Positions 1 to 10,762 of a DNA stretch of 64,000 nt are shown here, in pieces. Within the stretch, counting starts at the first letter, position 1; every line of letters begins with the position of its first letter. Under the pieces are notes generated by a model. That model was given only the letters and a program-made list of their open reading frames with translations. It made no database searches and was not told the DNA's origin. This DNA comes from Floccularia luteovirens (taxonomy: Eukaryota > Basidiomycota > Agaricomycetes > Agaricales > Squamanitaceae), in contig VSJF01000012.1 of NCBI GenBank assembly GCA_009739215.1, positions 248,001-312,000 of the forward strand, in the 5' to 3' direction. Both the position numbers and the translations under genes were made by a program.

Positions 1-126
1 CTACAAGAAATGAAGCTGTCGCTAGGAAAGCGCTTACTTCGTGTTTTCAATGGGTTGACTTCCAAGCGAACGAAGTGGGTGCTTTCTGGTCAGACGTGGA
101 ATTTGTCTAATAATTCTACAGAGTGA
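1..126 (+). CDS. 3' end of an AIG1-like P-loop GTPase (partial, left edge)
   Basis: An open frame enters from the left edge and stops with TGA at 124-126, giving 41 residues. The motif EMKLSLGKRLLRVF near its start matches the C-terminal tail of the other GTPases in this window (MKISWTRRFVLFFSRK in the tandem copies, MKLSMKQRLRYAFHVL in the 62.4 kb gene). In those proteins this basic, aromatic segment follows a coiled coil. I infer that this is the last exon of a further GTPase whose G domain lies outside the window. A chance frame is possible, because only the tail is visible. Confidence 0.5.
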   Translation, partial: LQEMKLSLGKRLLRVFNGLTSKRTKWVLSGQTWNLSNNSTE

Positions 127-806
127 AGTAATAAGGATTGATATCGACTTTATCTCAGTATTTTGCGAAAAACCTGCTGGAAGCGGAGGTGGATTGGCCA
201 GTCAAATGTATCTAAAATTAATGAAGAATAAACCGTGTTTTTTCTTTCCCCTCATACCAACGCAAAATATTGCAGGATATCTTACTAGTACTGGTATTGT
301 TAGTACTCGAGTACTTAATTGTGTGATCATCGATTATAATCGATTATCAATACATCTCGCTTGACTTGGTATTTCACAATCGCCGCAGATCAATTAACCT
401 CCGTACTCGCAGATTCCCAATCTAAGACCTGGGTTCGTCCCATCCTTGACGACATGTGTATTCCATGAGGCGATTACGAAAATCAGCTGTATGTCATTGT
501 AGAACTGTGCAAATATCAATTCGGAGGTCGACTGGTCACTGGTTCATCCAGCAGTTAAATTGGCTCGCATCAAATCACAGCGCTTTATGACACGATTTGG
601 CTGGATTACAGCAGGCGACTGTTTCCAATCTTGGTTGGTACATGCACTGAGAACCCGTAAACACGATGTAAGGCCGGCCGCTGACACGATATCAGAGAGC
701 TTCTCTTTCTACCAAGTCTCTTTTTTCAGCTCCCCTAATAATCTGTCCGTCCACCATCGAATAATTGCTTCTGGACATTCTATACCTCCTTGAGTCCAAA
801 ACTACT
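127..806. other. Intergenic, 0.7 kb, no gene seen
   Basis: No conserved reading frame was recognised here. The stretch holds the two palindromes and presumably the promoter of the GTPase gene starting at 807. Confidence 0.5.
302..344. repeat. Two adjacent perfect palindromes
   Basis: AGTACTCGAGTACT (302-315) and ATCGATTATAATCGAT (329-344) are both perfect inverted repeats, separated by 13 bases. They lie between the left-edge GTPase and the GTPase starting at 807. The string gatcatcgattata (325-338) recurs at 4885-4898, just upstream of the divergent GTPase genes. Whether they are regulatory sites or chance is not known. Confidence 0.6.
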
Positions 807-1641
807 ATGCCGAGCCTGAGGTCATTCTCAACTTTATGGAAACGACTCAGCGATAAACCTTATATTATCATGGGAGATGTTGTGATTTTGTGGGTTTATT
901 ACCAACACAAACCTTAAGAATTCAGCTAATATTCGTGTGGTTTACAGTGTTATAGGACCTTCCGGCGCTGGCAAAAGCACAGTGAGTAATGAGAGCATCT
1001 GATATCGGTAAGCTTGAAGGTGGTGAATAATTGCGACAGTTCATAAATGTGGCTGTAAATGAGTCAATAATGTCTGTCGCCGATCACGCAAATTCACTGC
1101 AATCTCGTACAAGAGCTGTACATACATTCAGGTGTGCTTGCCCTGGTGACATCAAAGGTCCCGACCTTGTGTTCGTTGATGTTCCGGCCCTCGAGCACTC
1201 GGAAATGACTCGCACTGAAGTTTGCGATATCATCAAGCAATGGCTAAAAAAAAAGTAAGCGCTTCCAGTATAAACCTTGTTAATTGGTTTTATTTATCAA
1301 TGTTAAGTGCTGCTGGGAGAAAATGCCGCGTCGGAATCCTTTATCTACACCGAATAAACCCTCGTATGAACGAAAAATTCACTTCGCATTTTGATCCCTT
1401 CGTAAAAATCTGTCAAGACAATGAATTTTACCCGGAGAAGGCTTTGTTAGTGACAACAATGTGGCCACCCGGGAAGGATGAACAAGAAGCTTCACGCATT
1501 GAAAATGACTTGTTGGATGGGTTTCAGAAATCTCAAAGCCCTATTGCATGTAAATCCCGAACGTCTAGATTTACTCGACAGTACGATTCTGCGTGTCAAT
1601 CGATTAATATTTTGTTGAAGGAGATGGGCCTTGTAGAATAG
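807..1641 (+). CDS. Short, degenerate AIG1-like P-loop GTPase
   Basis: Four exons can be joined: 807-about 897 (MPSLRSFSTLWKRL...), the 34-nt exon 948-981 encoding VIGPSGAGKST (Walker A/G1), about 1042-1254, and about 1309-1641. The later part contains ILYLHRI and LLVTTMW, family hallmarks shared with the other GTPases here. The G3 motif, DTPGFDDT in its relatives, reads DVPALEHSE, so the conserved Thr-Pro-Gly is altered. The protein ends soon after the G domain and lacks the coiled coil and basic tail of its paralogues. The intron positions match the family exactly, which supports the model. It could be an expressed nucleotide-binding variant or a gene on its way to loss. The first exon is the least certain part. 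Confidence 0.6.
948..981 (+). other. 34-nt P-loop microexon
   Basis: This exon is flanked by ...tttacag and gtgagta and encodes one phase base plus eleven residues (VIGPSGAGKST). It has the same length and phase as the P-loop exons at 4468-4501, 5745-5778, 8765-8798, 10881-10914 and 63332-63365. Confidence 0.7.
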
Positions 1642-2345
1642 GTAGACTGTTAATGTTTTGCGAAATTTTGATATTTGGTTTGTTTCCCCAAAGGGACCAG
1701 TTTCTTCACTCGACGATTTGAAGCCCCACTTCCTATCAGTATTTCCAGGATTTGACCGTGGCAACTAGTGCAATCATTGCGATGAACAGAGTCATGTATG
1801 ACACAGGTTGAATTTGGTTGCAGATGTGTGTAAAGTCGAACTTGGTACAGTTATGGGAGGAATCTATTAAAAAAAGTTTGAAATATGTTAAGGACCATAT
1901 TTTCCTGGATCCTCAATTGTCCGGCTGAGTGTTACTGCTCTGGTTTAATTTTTGTGGCTATCCACAAAGTCAATTGTAATCTGTTTCTCCAAACATGAAT
2001 AGACGAAGTATCTTGGAATGAACCAATCGCCCGAGTTAAGGAAGAAAATACGACGTATCATACACAACTCGACTTCGAGATAGTACGGGCTGTACTTTAC
2101 AAGGGCATCTGAATAACATATTACATGGGAAGAAACACAACAACTTCCAGATCAATACATTTTGATCTTCATAGAGCAGAGAGGGAAAACGGAGGCGCAA
2201 GCAATTGTAAAGTAGTGGGTTGCCCAGGAAGTGTTCTCCCCCTGTGGTAATAGGGATTCAAGAGAGAAGGTTACGACACCAGATATCGAAAATATATGGA
2301 ATTAAGAACTCGTGAGTGACACGGTAGATTGTGTCTTCACTTAAT
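1642..2345. other. Intergenic between convergent GTPase genes
   Basis: This 0.7 kb stretch separates the 3' ends of the plus-strand and minus-strand GTPases. Short frames on both strands show no recognisable motif. The exact 3' end of the minus-strand gene is uncertain and could extend to about 2258. Confidence 0.5.
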
Positions 2346-4717
2346 TCAAATAGTCTTGCCTCGCGCAGGCGACATGCTCCTGTGTTGCTCGGGACGTATA
2401 GCAGGTACTCTTGGGACCAGCCGTACAAGCTTGGAAACAAGTTGAATGACTTTTATATTTGTATTGAATTCTATACATACCTCAACAAGAGTTGCCAATC
2501 TTGTTTCAAGTTGATTTATATTCTGATGATTGATAATTGCCGCCCTCATCTTTAGGTTATATCAGAGAGTTTTATTTGTTTTTAGACTGAAACTCACGCC
2601 TAGGAGATGGCACGACATGGTCATTGTGTTATAGCACTGCTGAACAATCCCAGCGTCCGCAGCCTGACATATATATCGTTGGCCACGGTTCTGCTTTAAC
2701 ATTTTTTCAGCCAGAGCTTTAATCGCCTCAAGGTCTCTAAAAATGAAGGCTCAAAATCAGCTCTGTACCGAGTAATCCAAATGAGATCAGATATATACCG
2801 TTCGAAGTTTGCAATAGTGTCTCGCATATCTGCGGAGATAGGCCCCGTTTTGGACTGATCCACGATTCCAAGTACAAAGTTGCTAGCATGTTGAGCTAGG
2901 GATAAAAGAACGTTTTCTGTGTCCTCCATAGCCTTAAGGTCTTATGAGAAAGATAGAAAGTCAATAAATCTCGGATGACTCACGCTCACAGTTTCCGCAA
3001 TTCCAAGGACCAGAGATATTACTCCTTGCAGACCTGGTACGGGAGAACCAGTGACAAGCTGTCGAGCATGCCTGAGGGCGGTGATGGATCCTTGAAGAAT
3101 CTTACCCTTCCTATCCAATTCCGCGGGTATAAGAGGAGTGGGGTTAATAGTATGAGCAGAAGTAGATGGTTTGGAGGGAGTAGTTGCAAAACGCGGCCCA
3201 AGGCTTTCAGATGGAGAGGGTGGTAATGTCATGGAAGAAATTTGAGAGCGGTTCCTTATTGCAGATACTGGTGGCTTGGGAGATCCCTCTGTAGTAGGTG
3301 GCAGTGAAATCTTTGTTAAGGCAGTAGAATCTGTTAAAGCGGGGGTTGGTGAGGCCGAACGCTTGGCGGAAGGTAAAACCGTTGGAGTTGATTCCCTAAT
3401 ATCTGTCCCAGTCCCATTGCCCACCCATGCATTCGCTGCTCGTGAAAACCGGCGGCGAAGGTCCATGCGGCTCCTAGACCCATGTACAGAAGCTATCGGT
3501 AAATCTGGGGTGCTGGAGGAGCGTATCGAGTTAGCAAGATTCCCAAACTTGGAAGCAACGGCACCAGATCTTCCAGCGTCCAGTCTAGTTTGCTGGTCAA
3601 TCGCCTTTACAAGCCGAGTTCTTGCCCCAGACATCTGACTAGAAATAAGATCTGCTCCATCATCTTCGTCTCCGGAAGGGCGATAGTTTCGCAGTCTAGC
3701 CTCGAGTCGACGAATGGTGGTCTTTACTGACTCGATAAAGTCAGCTAACCAGGAAAACAGGGTTCTCCCAGCGGATGTGTCCTTTAGCTTCTTGCCTTTA
3801 TTAACAATTTCATCTTGTATTTGTAGAACGCGCCCAGACCCAACCTTGAAGTGATTGATAACATCCCATGCAGAATCATGAGTATTATAATATCTGCAGG
3901 TCTGAGAGCCGAGGGTAAGCATTGTTTTCCAGAATTTATTCTGAAGCTGCATCTCGCGCATTGGACCTTTGTCGTCCTCAACGTCGTCCCACATTGTCGT
4001 CATAAGTATGACATTTGGCAACGCATTGTCCCCACACAGTTTTTGGAACATATCTAGGTTTCGCAAGGGAGTACCAGACAGACGATTATCTGTGATTCTA
4101 TGAAGGTAGAGAATGCCTGTGAGTTTAATATTTCTTCGATATCTATCGACACATGAATCAGTGTTCATATTTATATTAAGTAAAATGTCGCACGTTTTCT
4201 CGAGCCATTCTGCGATGGTCCTCAAAATCTCACTATCATCAAGTTCGGTATCATCAAATCCTGGAGTATCGACAAAGACAACATCTCGTTTGCCGTCTGG
4301 GTGTCGACAACGAAAAACCTGAACTGTGCGCGTGCATGACCTTAGACTATGTCCAACGACAACGTCCTCCCCTTTCGCTGTTTTTATGTCACCAGTAGCT
4401 GTTTTTATAAACTCAAAGAGACATCGCTCAACACGGGGCAGCAAATGAGCGTATAGATAAGACTTACTGAGCTCTTTCCTGCCCCCGTAGGTCCCATGAC
4501 ACTGACATTGCCCGTTGTGAGTAACAGCACAGCCACTCAAATACGCCTTTACTCACCCAATAATCATATCATCCTCATTGACATGATCCTCCTCAGACTC
4601 GGCTTGTGAAGGCGATGTACAAGAGGGAACATCGTCCACGATGTCGTTAGATGTAAATGTCAAGACAGACTCTGTGGAAGATGAATGTGGAAGGGAGCGC
4701 TGCGGAGTCGTTTTCAT
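2346..4717 (-). CDS. AIG1-like GTPase fused to a C-terminal MLKL-NTD-like helical domain
   Basis: The start is ATG at 4717 (MKTTPQRSLPHSSSTES), followed by an acidic N-terminus (ESEEDHVNEDDMIIG). A 34-nt exon (4468-4501) gives VMGPTGAGKSS. Later exons give VFVDTPGFDDTE (G3), ILYLHRITDNRLSGT and LMTTMWDDV (the G4 position). A Ser/Thr/Pro-rich linker of about 200 residues follows. The C-terminal part (about 3130-2490) resembles the four-helix MLKL-NTD-like domain normally found at the N-terminus of agaricomycete NLR-like proteins: LQGSITALRHARQLV, VPGLQGVISLVLGIAE, then helices rich in Leu/Ile and NQLETRLATLVE. Introns were placed with consensus sites at about 2930-2953, 2728-2801, 2550-2592 and 2419-2468. 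The last exon and stop are ambiguous. The family of the C-terminal domain is my judgement from pattern, not a profile search. It would act as a nucleotide-gated switch coupled to a membrane-active bundle if the analogy holds. Confidence 0.7.
4468..4501 (-). other. 34-nt P-loop microexon
   Basis: It encodes VMGPTGAGKSS between a cag acceptor and a gtaagt donor on the minus strand. Length and phase are identical to those in the plus-strand relatives. Confidence 0.7.
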
Positions 4718-5629
4718 TCCCCGGTCCTCAAAGCATGTTAGCTCTAGTGAAATGGAAGAAGCTCGCTATCAAACGTTCAGTTACAACTTCAAATTGACAA
4801 AGCAGGAACCATACACTTCGCTGCTGCATAATTACTGAAAGTGAGGGGTGGTAGAGCTTATGGTATTGTTTATCGAACGAATTTGATCATCGATTATAGC
4901 ACTGAAGTTCAGGACCGCATGGCCATGACAAAAAGTCCCAAGTGGAAAGTCTTGCGGTATGATAATAGGAGATCCCCACACGATCTGTGTAAACGTCACA
5001 ATTCATGGGGCCTTAAATTAGTTAGGCGCTGGCACCAAAAGGCAAACCGAGTCTGTAGGATCATAGTGGCTCGGAACTTTGATTCAACCTAAATATTGGC
5101 GACTAGATAGGTTAACAAAAATGAGCCGAGTTCAAAAAAGGTAGATGCTCAGCCCTGCATTGACTGTGATAATTGCCACGCCTTGGGGTCGTGGTTCCGT
5201 TCGAGTTGATGAATAGGGTATACCTCCTGGTTGTCCGGAATTCCCCGGTACACACTTCTGTGATTCCAGGAAACCCAGCTCCAGCGGCAGAAATGGTGCG
5301 GTACCAATCACATTAGATCGATAACACCCACCTGCCTGCAAACGCATGTTTACCAACGGAGAAGACATGAGTAAGCGTTTACAATTCACGGTACATAGCC
5401 TCCTTTGGCTGCCCACCTGAGAAAATTTTTGTTGAAGGGCACTAACACGGTGTCTCACATCGATCCGACTCTTATCCTCGTGTTTAGCATAGTTTGAGGA
5501 CAGTAACAGTATACTCATCAACAATTGATCTCTAGAAGAACCAGCAGAAAGTCATAATTCATCTAAAGCTCGACCCACCCCACTACTCATTCTAACTACA
5601 CAGCCAACTGAAATATTCGTTAACTCAAG
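4718..5629. promoter_or_regulatory. Divergent promoter region and 5' part of the tandem repeat unit
   Basis: This interval lies between the minus-strand GTPase and the first tandem GTPase copy. From about 5030 onward it resembles 8140-8646 and 10160-10762: shared segments include the words around actagataggt, gtagatgct(c/t)agc, cacttctgtgattcc and the stretch just before each ATG. It is therefore the promoter module of a repeated unit. Short frames here show no conserved product. Confidence 0.5.
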
Positions 5630-6699
5630 ATGCTTGCTGGCAATGCTAAAACAATCAATGCCGACAAAGTAGATGTATCGGATATTATTATTGCGTGAGC
5701 GTTATTATTTCTATGTAAAATATGATAATGACCTTGATGAACAGAATCATGGGTCCAACAGGAGCAGGGAAAAGCAATGTATGATGACAAGCTTTATGCT
5801 AAACAATTCACTCACCACTATTTAGTTGATCGATAAACTCGTTGGTCAAGCTGGAAAACGATCTGGAAATTCACTCCAATCACAAACGGACAAAGTCCAA
5901 GCTACCAGAGTGACAATTCAAGGTCAACCTGATCTTGTCATCGTGGATACACCTGGCTTCGATGACACAAACAAGTCCGACATGGAAATATTGACCATGA
6001 TCAACCAATGGCTCGAAAAGACGTGAGTACAACACCTTTCAGTTAGTGTGCAAATCCCAATCCCACAACAGGTACAGAAAAGGAGTCAAACTGTCCGGAA
6101 TACTATATATGCATCGCATCACTGACAATCGCATGACTGGGGCAGCACACAAGAATCTCCGGATGTTTGGGGAACTTTGCGGAGATGGTGCAGCGCAGCG
6201 AGTGGTACTTGTCACATCAATGTGGGATAAGAACCGTTTGGATAGGGTGGTCGCAGAGGGGCGCGAACAAGAGTTGAAACGATCATTCTGGAAGACCATG
6301 ATAGACAATGGATCGACATGCGCACGGTTTCTCAATACCCAAGTCTCGGCGAATGAACTGGTGAACCTTATTCTGATGAAGAAAGAGGAAAGGGAAACAC
6401 TTCTGCTGCAAGAAGAAATCGTGGAAATTGGCAAACAGTTGAACGAGACGCAGGCCGGCAAGACACTTTACAGCACGCTGCAGAAGCTTCTTTCGGAGCA
6501 GAAAGAGACGGTACGAATGCTCTCTGAGCAAGCTGAGAAGCAGGACAATCCACAATTGAAGAAGCAATTGGATGAGGAACTTGGCAGGATCCAGAAAGAG
6601 TTCCAAAAGACATTTGAAGTTGCACAATCGATGAAGATATCATGGACTCGGCGATTTGTTTTGTTCTTTTCAAGAAAAGCATCATCAGTAAGTCTTTAA
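5630..6699 (+). CDS. AIG1-like P-loop GTPase, tandem copy 1
   Basis: The protein has about 310 residues from four exons: 5630-about 5694 (MLAGNAKTINADKVDVSDIIIA), the 34-nt exon 5745-5778 (IMGPTGAGKSN, G1), about 5825-6022 and about 6072-6699. G3 is VIVDTPGFDDTNKSD. The conserved SGILYMHRITDNRMTG follows the next intron, and VLVTSMWDK sits where G4 is expected, so the classical (N/T)KxD is not present. After the G domain comes a long charged coiled coil (about residues 195-285), then MKISWTRRFVLFFSRK, a basic aromatic tail that could bind membrane. The frame stops at 6699 inside a sequence that also reads as a gtaagt...ctgtcag intron, so a spliced alternative tail is possible. This layout of G domain plus coiled coil plus basic tail recalls GIMAP proteins. 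No function is established here. Confidence 0.85.
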
Positions 6700-6969
6700 T
6701 TTATATAACTGTCAGAACGTCGAAATAACTGAAAAAAAAACTGTAGAACCCCCTCAAGCTTGGCGCGTAACTTCATAGCACAGTACATTTGTATCCACTA
6801 CAAGTAGCTATATAATATTACCTTGATTCATCTGGTTTTGTAATAAACACATTGCGTGATGCTTAATCCCTGTATCAAAATAAGCTATCATGGTATAAGT
6901 AAAAAAACTGTCACTTAATATGCAGCGGGAGTCTGTAAAGTTTTACGAAATTCTTGATTCTGTATGATA

Positions 6970-8140
6970 CATGGGAACTGCTGCTAGCCAACGGCCAACG
7001 TTCCCGCAATCCCTCTTGGTATAAGCCGTCTTCTGTTTTGAAAAATACTTCTCGGATTATTGATAACTTAACCTTACGAGCGCCAAGCAGGAATAGAAGG
7101 TAACTATTAAGTATAAGTGCTGGTTCCTATCTTGTAGAAGCTTGCTGATGGAGATGGTATCCTTCAGTGACTGCAGCTCTTTTAAAACCCGCTGGGTTGT
7201 AAGTATGATTCGCCGCGTACCACCGAAATCATTAAGACCTGTACACAAACTACTACCTACGGAGCGCTTGGAAAGTCGTCTCTCTCTACGGCGAAGTTGT
7301 TTCAGTGGTATTAGCATGATGGCTGAAGAGGCTTTATCAAGGATTTGGTTCAACAATTCTGAGAGAGTGGAAGTAGTTGGTGGCATGTTCTGTTCAACAA
7401 CAGTGCAGACAGCTGGAAATTTTCCTTGAGGTCCTCAGAGTAGGAAACGAAAAAGTTCCAATTTATGCAATGTCAAGGCCCAAATCTGAATTCTGGTGAT
7501 CTACAATATGCAGGAGGCGTTCGTGGTTGGGACGGTGATGATTATGGCAAGATATATCCGGATCAGTCCAATCGACTCCGACCTGAGCCGACCGGAACAT
7601 GTTTACCCAATTTTCACTGCATCAAGTTCTTCAAGACTCATAGACGAATACCTATCTACGGAGCGCTATGGAAGTCATATTTCTCTGCAGCATGATGGTT
7701 GGAGAGGCTTTTGTTGAGGATTTGGCTCCACAATTCTAAGAGAAGTAAATCAAACATACACATCAAATGGATTCCATATACTTCTCCACAGTTTCCTATG
7801 TACGAACTATTGAAATTCAAATATCCAAAGACTTGAACGTCAACCTCTTCATGCACATGAAGCAGGGGGTGGCCACAACGCCACTTAGAGGCTTAAAAAC
7901 GTGTGTTATGCTTGATTTTCGCGTGCATTGATATCACTCATACTCAATCTGGTCACTGTGGTCGACTTTATTCTTTTGGTATCCGACTATCCCGACCGAA
8001 TCAGCAATTAGCACAGCACTGAATCTGCATCTTACTGAGAGTCTGTCAGCCTTATTCTCCGAGGTCGTACCATGTACACTCCAGATCTCAGCAGGTGTTA
8101 CCATCTTCCTATCTGGCTCTGGCGTCAGAAGATAAATCAA
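6970..8140 (+). pseudogene. pet8: Remnants of SAM mitochondrial carrier (two overlapping partial copies)
   Basis: Sequence from about 6975 to 7065 matches the first exon and intron of the intact carrier at 12294. About 7204-7370 matches the exon that begins [14 protein letters not shown], with frame damage. The same exon appears a second time at about 7630-7745, followed by degraded versions of the IPFTS exon (7770-7920) and of the last exon (about 8010-8130). One exon being present twice means that at least two ancestral carrier copies were collapsed here. Many stops and indels exclude function. Confidence 0.7.
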
Positions 8141-8646
8141 GTCTGGACTCTGCAAGGTCATAGTGGCTCGAAACATCCATTCAACTTAAAAGTCAGCGAG
8201 GACAGATACAAAGGAACCAAATTCGGGAATGGTAGAGGCTTAGCTCTACATTGGTTGTGTATTGTCATGCCTTATAGTCATTGTTCCGTTCAAGTCTATG
8301 ACCAGGCTGTGCTCCAAGCTGTCCATATATACACTTCTGTGGACCCTTGAAGTGCAGACATGGCAGCAGGAGTAAATCATAACAGATCAATAATTTCCAC
8401 TTGTTTGCAAACGCATGTTCACTAACGGGGAATACACGAGGAGACATAGCCCCTTGGCTGCCCATTTTGTTGCAGAGCACTAAAACGATGTTACATCTAT
8501 CTGACTCCTACCCTCGTGCTTAGCGTGGCCAGTAATAGTATCACTCATAGAAGCAGCAGAGAACTCTGCTCAGAACCTGACTCATCCCCACCACCCATTC
8601 TATCTACCTACACAGCCGACTGAAAACATTTGTTACTGCCTTACCC

Positions 8647-9726
8647 ATGTTGAACCTTAGCAGCGCTAAAACAATCAATGCCGACAAGGTAGACGCACTG
8701 GATATTATCATTGCGTAAGCATTGATATTCCGATGTAAAATATGGCAGTGACCTTGATGAGCAGAATTATGGGTCCATCAGGAGCAGGGAAAAGCAATGT
8801 ACGACAATAATCTCTATGCTGGATAACTCATTCACCACAATTCAGTTGATCGATAAACTCATTGGTCAAGCTGGTAAACGATCTGGAAATTCCCTCCAAC
8901 CACAAACGGACAAAGTCCAAGCTACGAGAGTGGCTAATGAAGCTCAAGGACAACCAGGTCTCGTCATCTTGGATACACCTGGCTTTGATGAGACAAACAA
9001 GTCCGACAAAGAAATTTTGAATATGATTGACAAATGGCTCGAAAAGACGTGAGTAAAACACCTTCTGAGTTAATGTGCAAATTCTAATCCCATAATAGGC
9101 ACAGAAAAGGAGTCAAATTATCCGGAATCCTATATATGCATCGTATCACCGACAATCGCATGACTGGGGCAGCACACAAGAATCTCCGGATGTTTGGGGA
9201 ACTTTGTGGTGATGGGGCGGCCCAGCGAGTGGTACTTGTCACATCGATGTGGGATAAGAACCGCTTGGATATTGCGGTCGCAGAGGGGCGCGAACAAGAG
9301 TTGAAACGATCGTTTTGGAAGACCATGATAGACAATGGATCGACATGCGCACGGTTTCTTAATACCCAAAACTCAGCGAATGAACTGGTGAACCTTATTC
9401 TCATGAGGAATGAAGAAAGAGAAACACTTCTGCTGCAAGAGGAAATCGTAGAAATTCGTAAACAGCTAAACGAAACGAAGGAAGGCAAGAGACTCTATAA
9501 CACCCTGCAGAAACTTCTTTCGGAACGCAAGGAAACAGTACGAATGCTCTCCGAGCAGGATGAGAAGCAGGACAATCCACACTTGAAAAAACAATTAGAT
9601 GAAGAGCTTGGCAGAATCCAGAAAGACTTGCACAAGACATTTGAAGTCGCAAAGCCCATGAAGATATCGTGGACTCGGCGTTTTATCTTGTTCTTTTCAA
9701 GAAAAATATTTTCGGTAAGTTATTAA
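8647..9726 (+). CDS. AIG1-like P-loop GTPase, tandem copy 2
   Basis: It has the same exon pattern as copy 1: 8647-about 8716 (MLNLSSAKTINADKVDALDIIIA), the 34-nt exon 8765-8798 (IMGPSGAGKSN), about 8846-9050 and about 9100-9726. The third exon carries a short in-frame insertion relative to copies 1 and 3 (RVANEAQGQPG in place of RVTIQGQPD), and G3 reads ILDTPGFDETNKSD. The conserved blocks ILYMHRITDNRMTG and VLVTSMWDK are intact, followed by the coiled coil and the tail MKISWTRRFILFFSRKIF. This is the most diverged of the three copies, and the carrier downstream is almost entirely deleted. It appears coding throughout. Like copy 1, the stop lies inside a possible terminal intron (gtaagttattaa...ctgtcag). 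Confidence 0.85.
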
Positions 9727-10074
9727 ATTAATAACTGTCAGGACGCCCAAATGACTGGGGAAAAAATGTATAACCCCCTCAAGCTTAGCTAGTGCGTAAC
9801 ATGACCTTTGATATCCATTGCGAGCAGCTATAGAATAAGGAGCGTAAGGTTGTGCTTATCATTGCACGACAAAACCAGCTACTGTACCACTTACATGAAG
9901 GACTGGGATTTCACAATATTGGTACATATGACAAATGTTAGAACTTAAAGCTTAAAGCTCAAAAAGTAGTAAATAAAGTCATGATGACCAGTGGCGGAGT
10001 AGATAGTGCAGTCTTGCAGGAGACTTTACCATTCCTGCCAAAGCTATATAATATGTAATTGTCACTGGCACTGA

Positions 10075-10160
10075 GAATTTTTCAGCCTTATTCTCTGGGG
10101 TTGTACTATGTATACAGCTGCTGATCTCGACGGCGCCAGGTGGTGTCATCTTATTAGGCA
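10075..10160 (+). pseudogene. pet8: Last-exon remnant of the SAM carrier
   Basis: The stretch matches the end of the intact carrier at about 13304-13375 (the part encoding [19 protein letters not shown]). It is diverged and has no upstream exons. It marks the end of tandem unit 2. Confidence 0.6.
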
Positions 10161-10762
10161 CTGGCAGAATTACAGTGACCCAGAATTTCGATTCATCTCA
10201 AACTTATTAATGAAGCGACTAGATAGGTGAAAAAAGAAAATGACTTGGATAACCTCGGGTAGATGCTTAGCTCTGCATAGACTGTGATGACTGCCATGCC
10301 ATGCCTTATGGTCGCGTTTCCGCTAAAGCTAATAAACAGGGTGTAATGTGGTGGCTTGTCAGGCGCAGCTGTCAGGAATTCTCCACTATGCACTTCTGTG
10401 ATTCCTGGAGCCTCGCCCAGCATGAGTGGTGGGATTACAGATACCAATCACGACAAACGGACAATATCCACCTGTCCGCAAACGCATGTTTACCTACAGG
10501 GAATTCACGAGCGGGCGTTACAATCCGTAGTGTATAGCCTCCTTCGGCAGTCCATTTGTTGAAGGGCACAAACACGATGTTACACAGATCGGACCCCTAC
10601 CCTCGTGCTTAGCGTGCCGCTTGAGAACGTCAATAGTATCACTCATCTACAGTTGATCTCTAAAAGAAGCAACAGGGAATCATAATCTGTCCAGAACTCG
10701 GTTCACTACACTACTCATTCTAACTACACAACCAACTGAAATATTCGTTACTGCCCTTATCC

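Noticed and set aside
6039..6461. Minus-strand ORF of 140 residues, repeated at 9084-9488 and 11176-11598
   Set aside because: It is the antisense shadow of the GTPase coding exon and repeats only because the GTPases are repeated.
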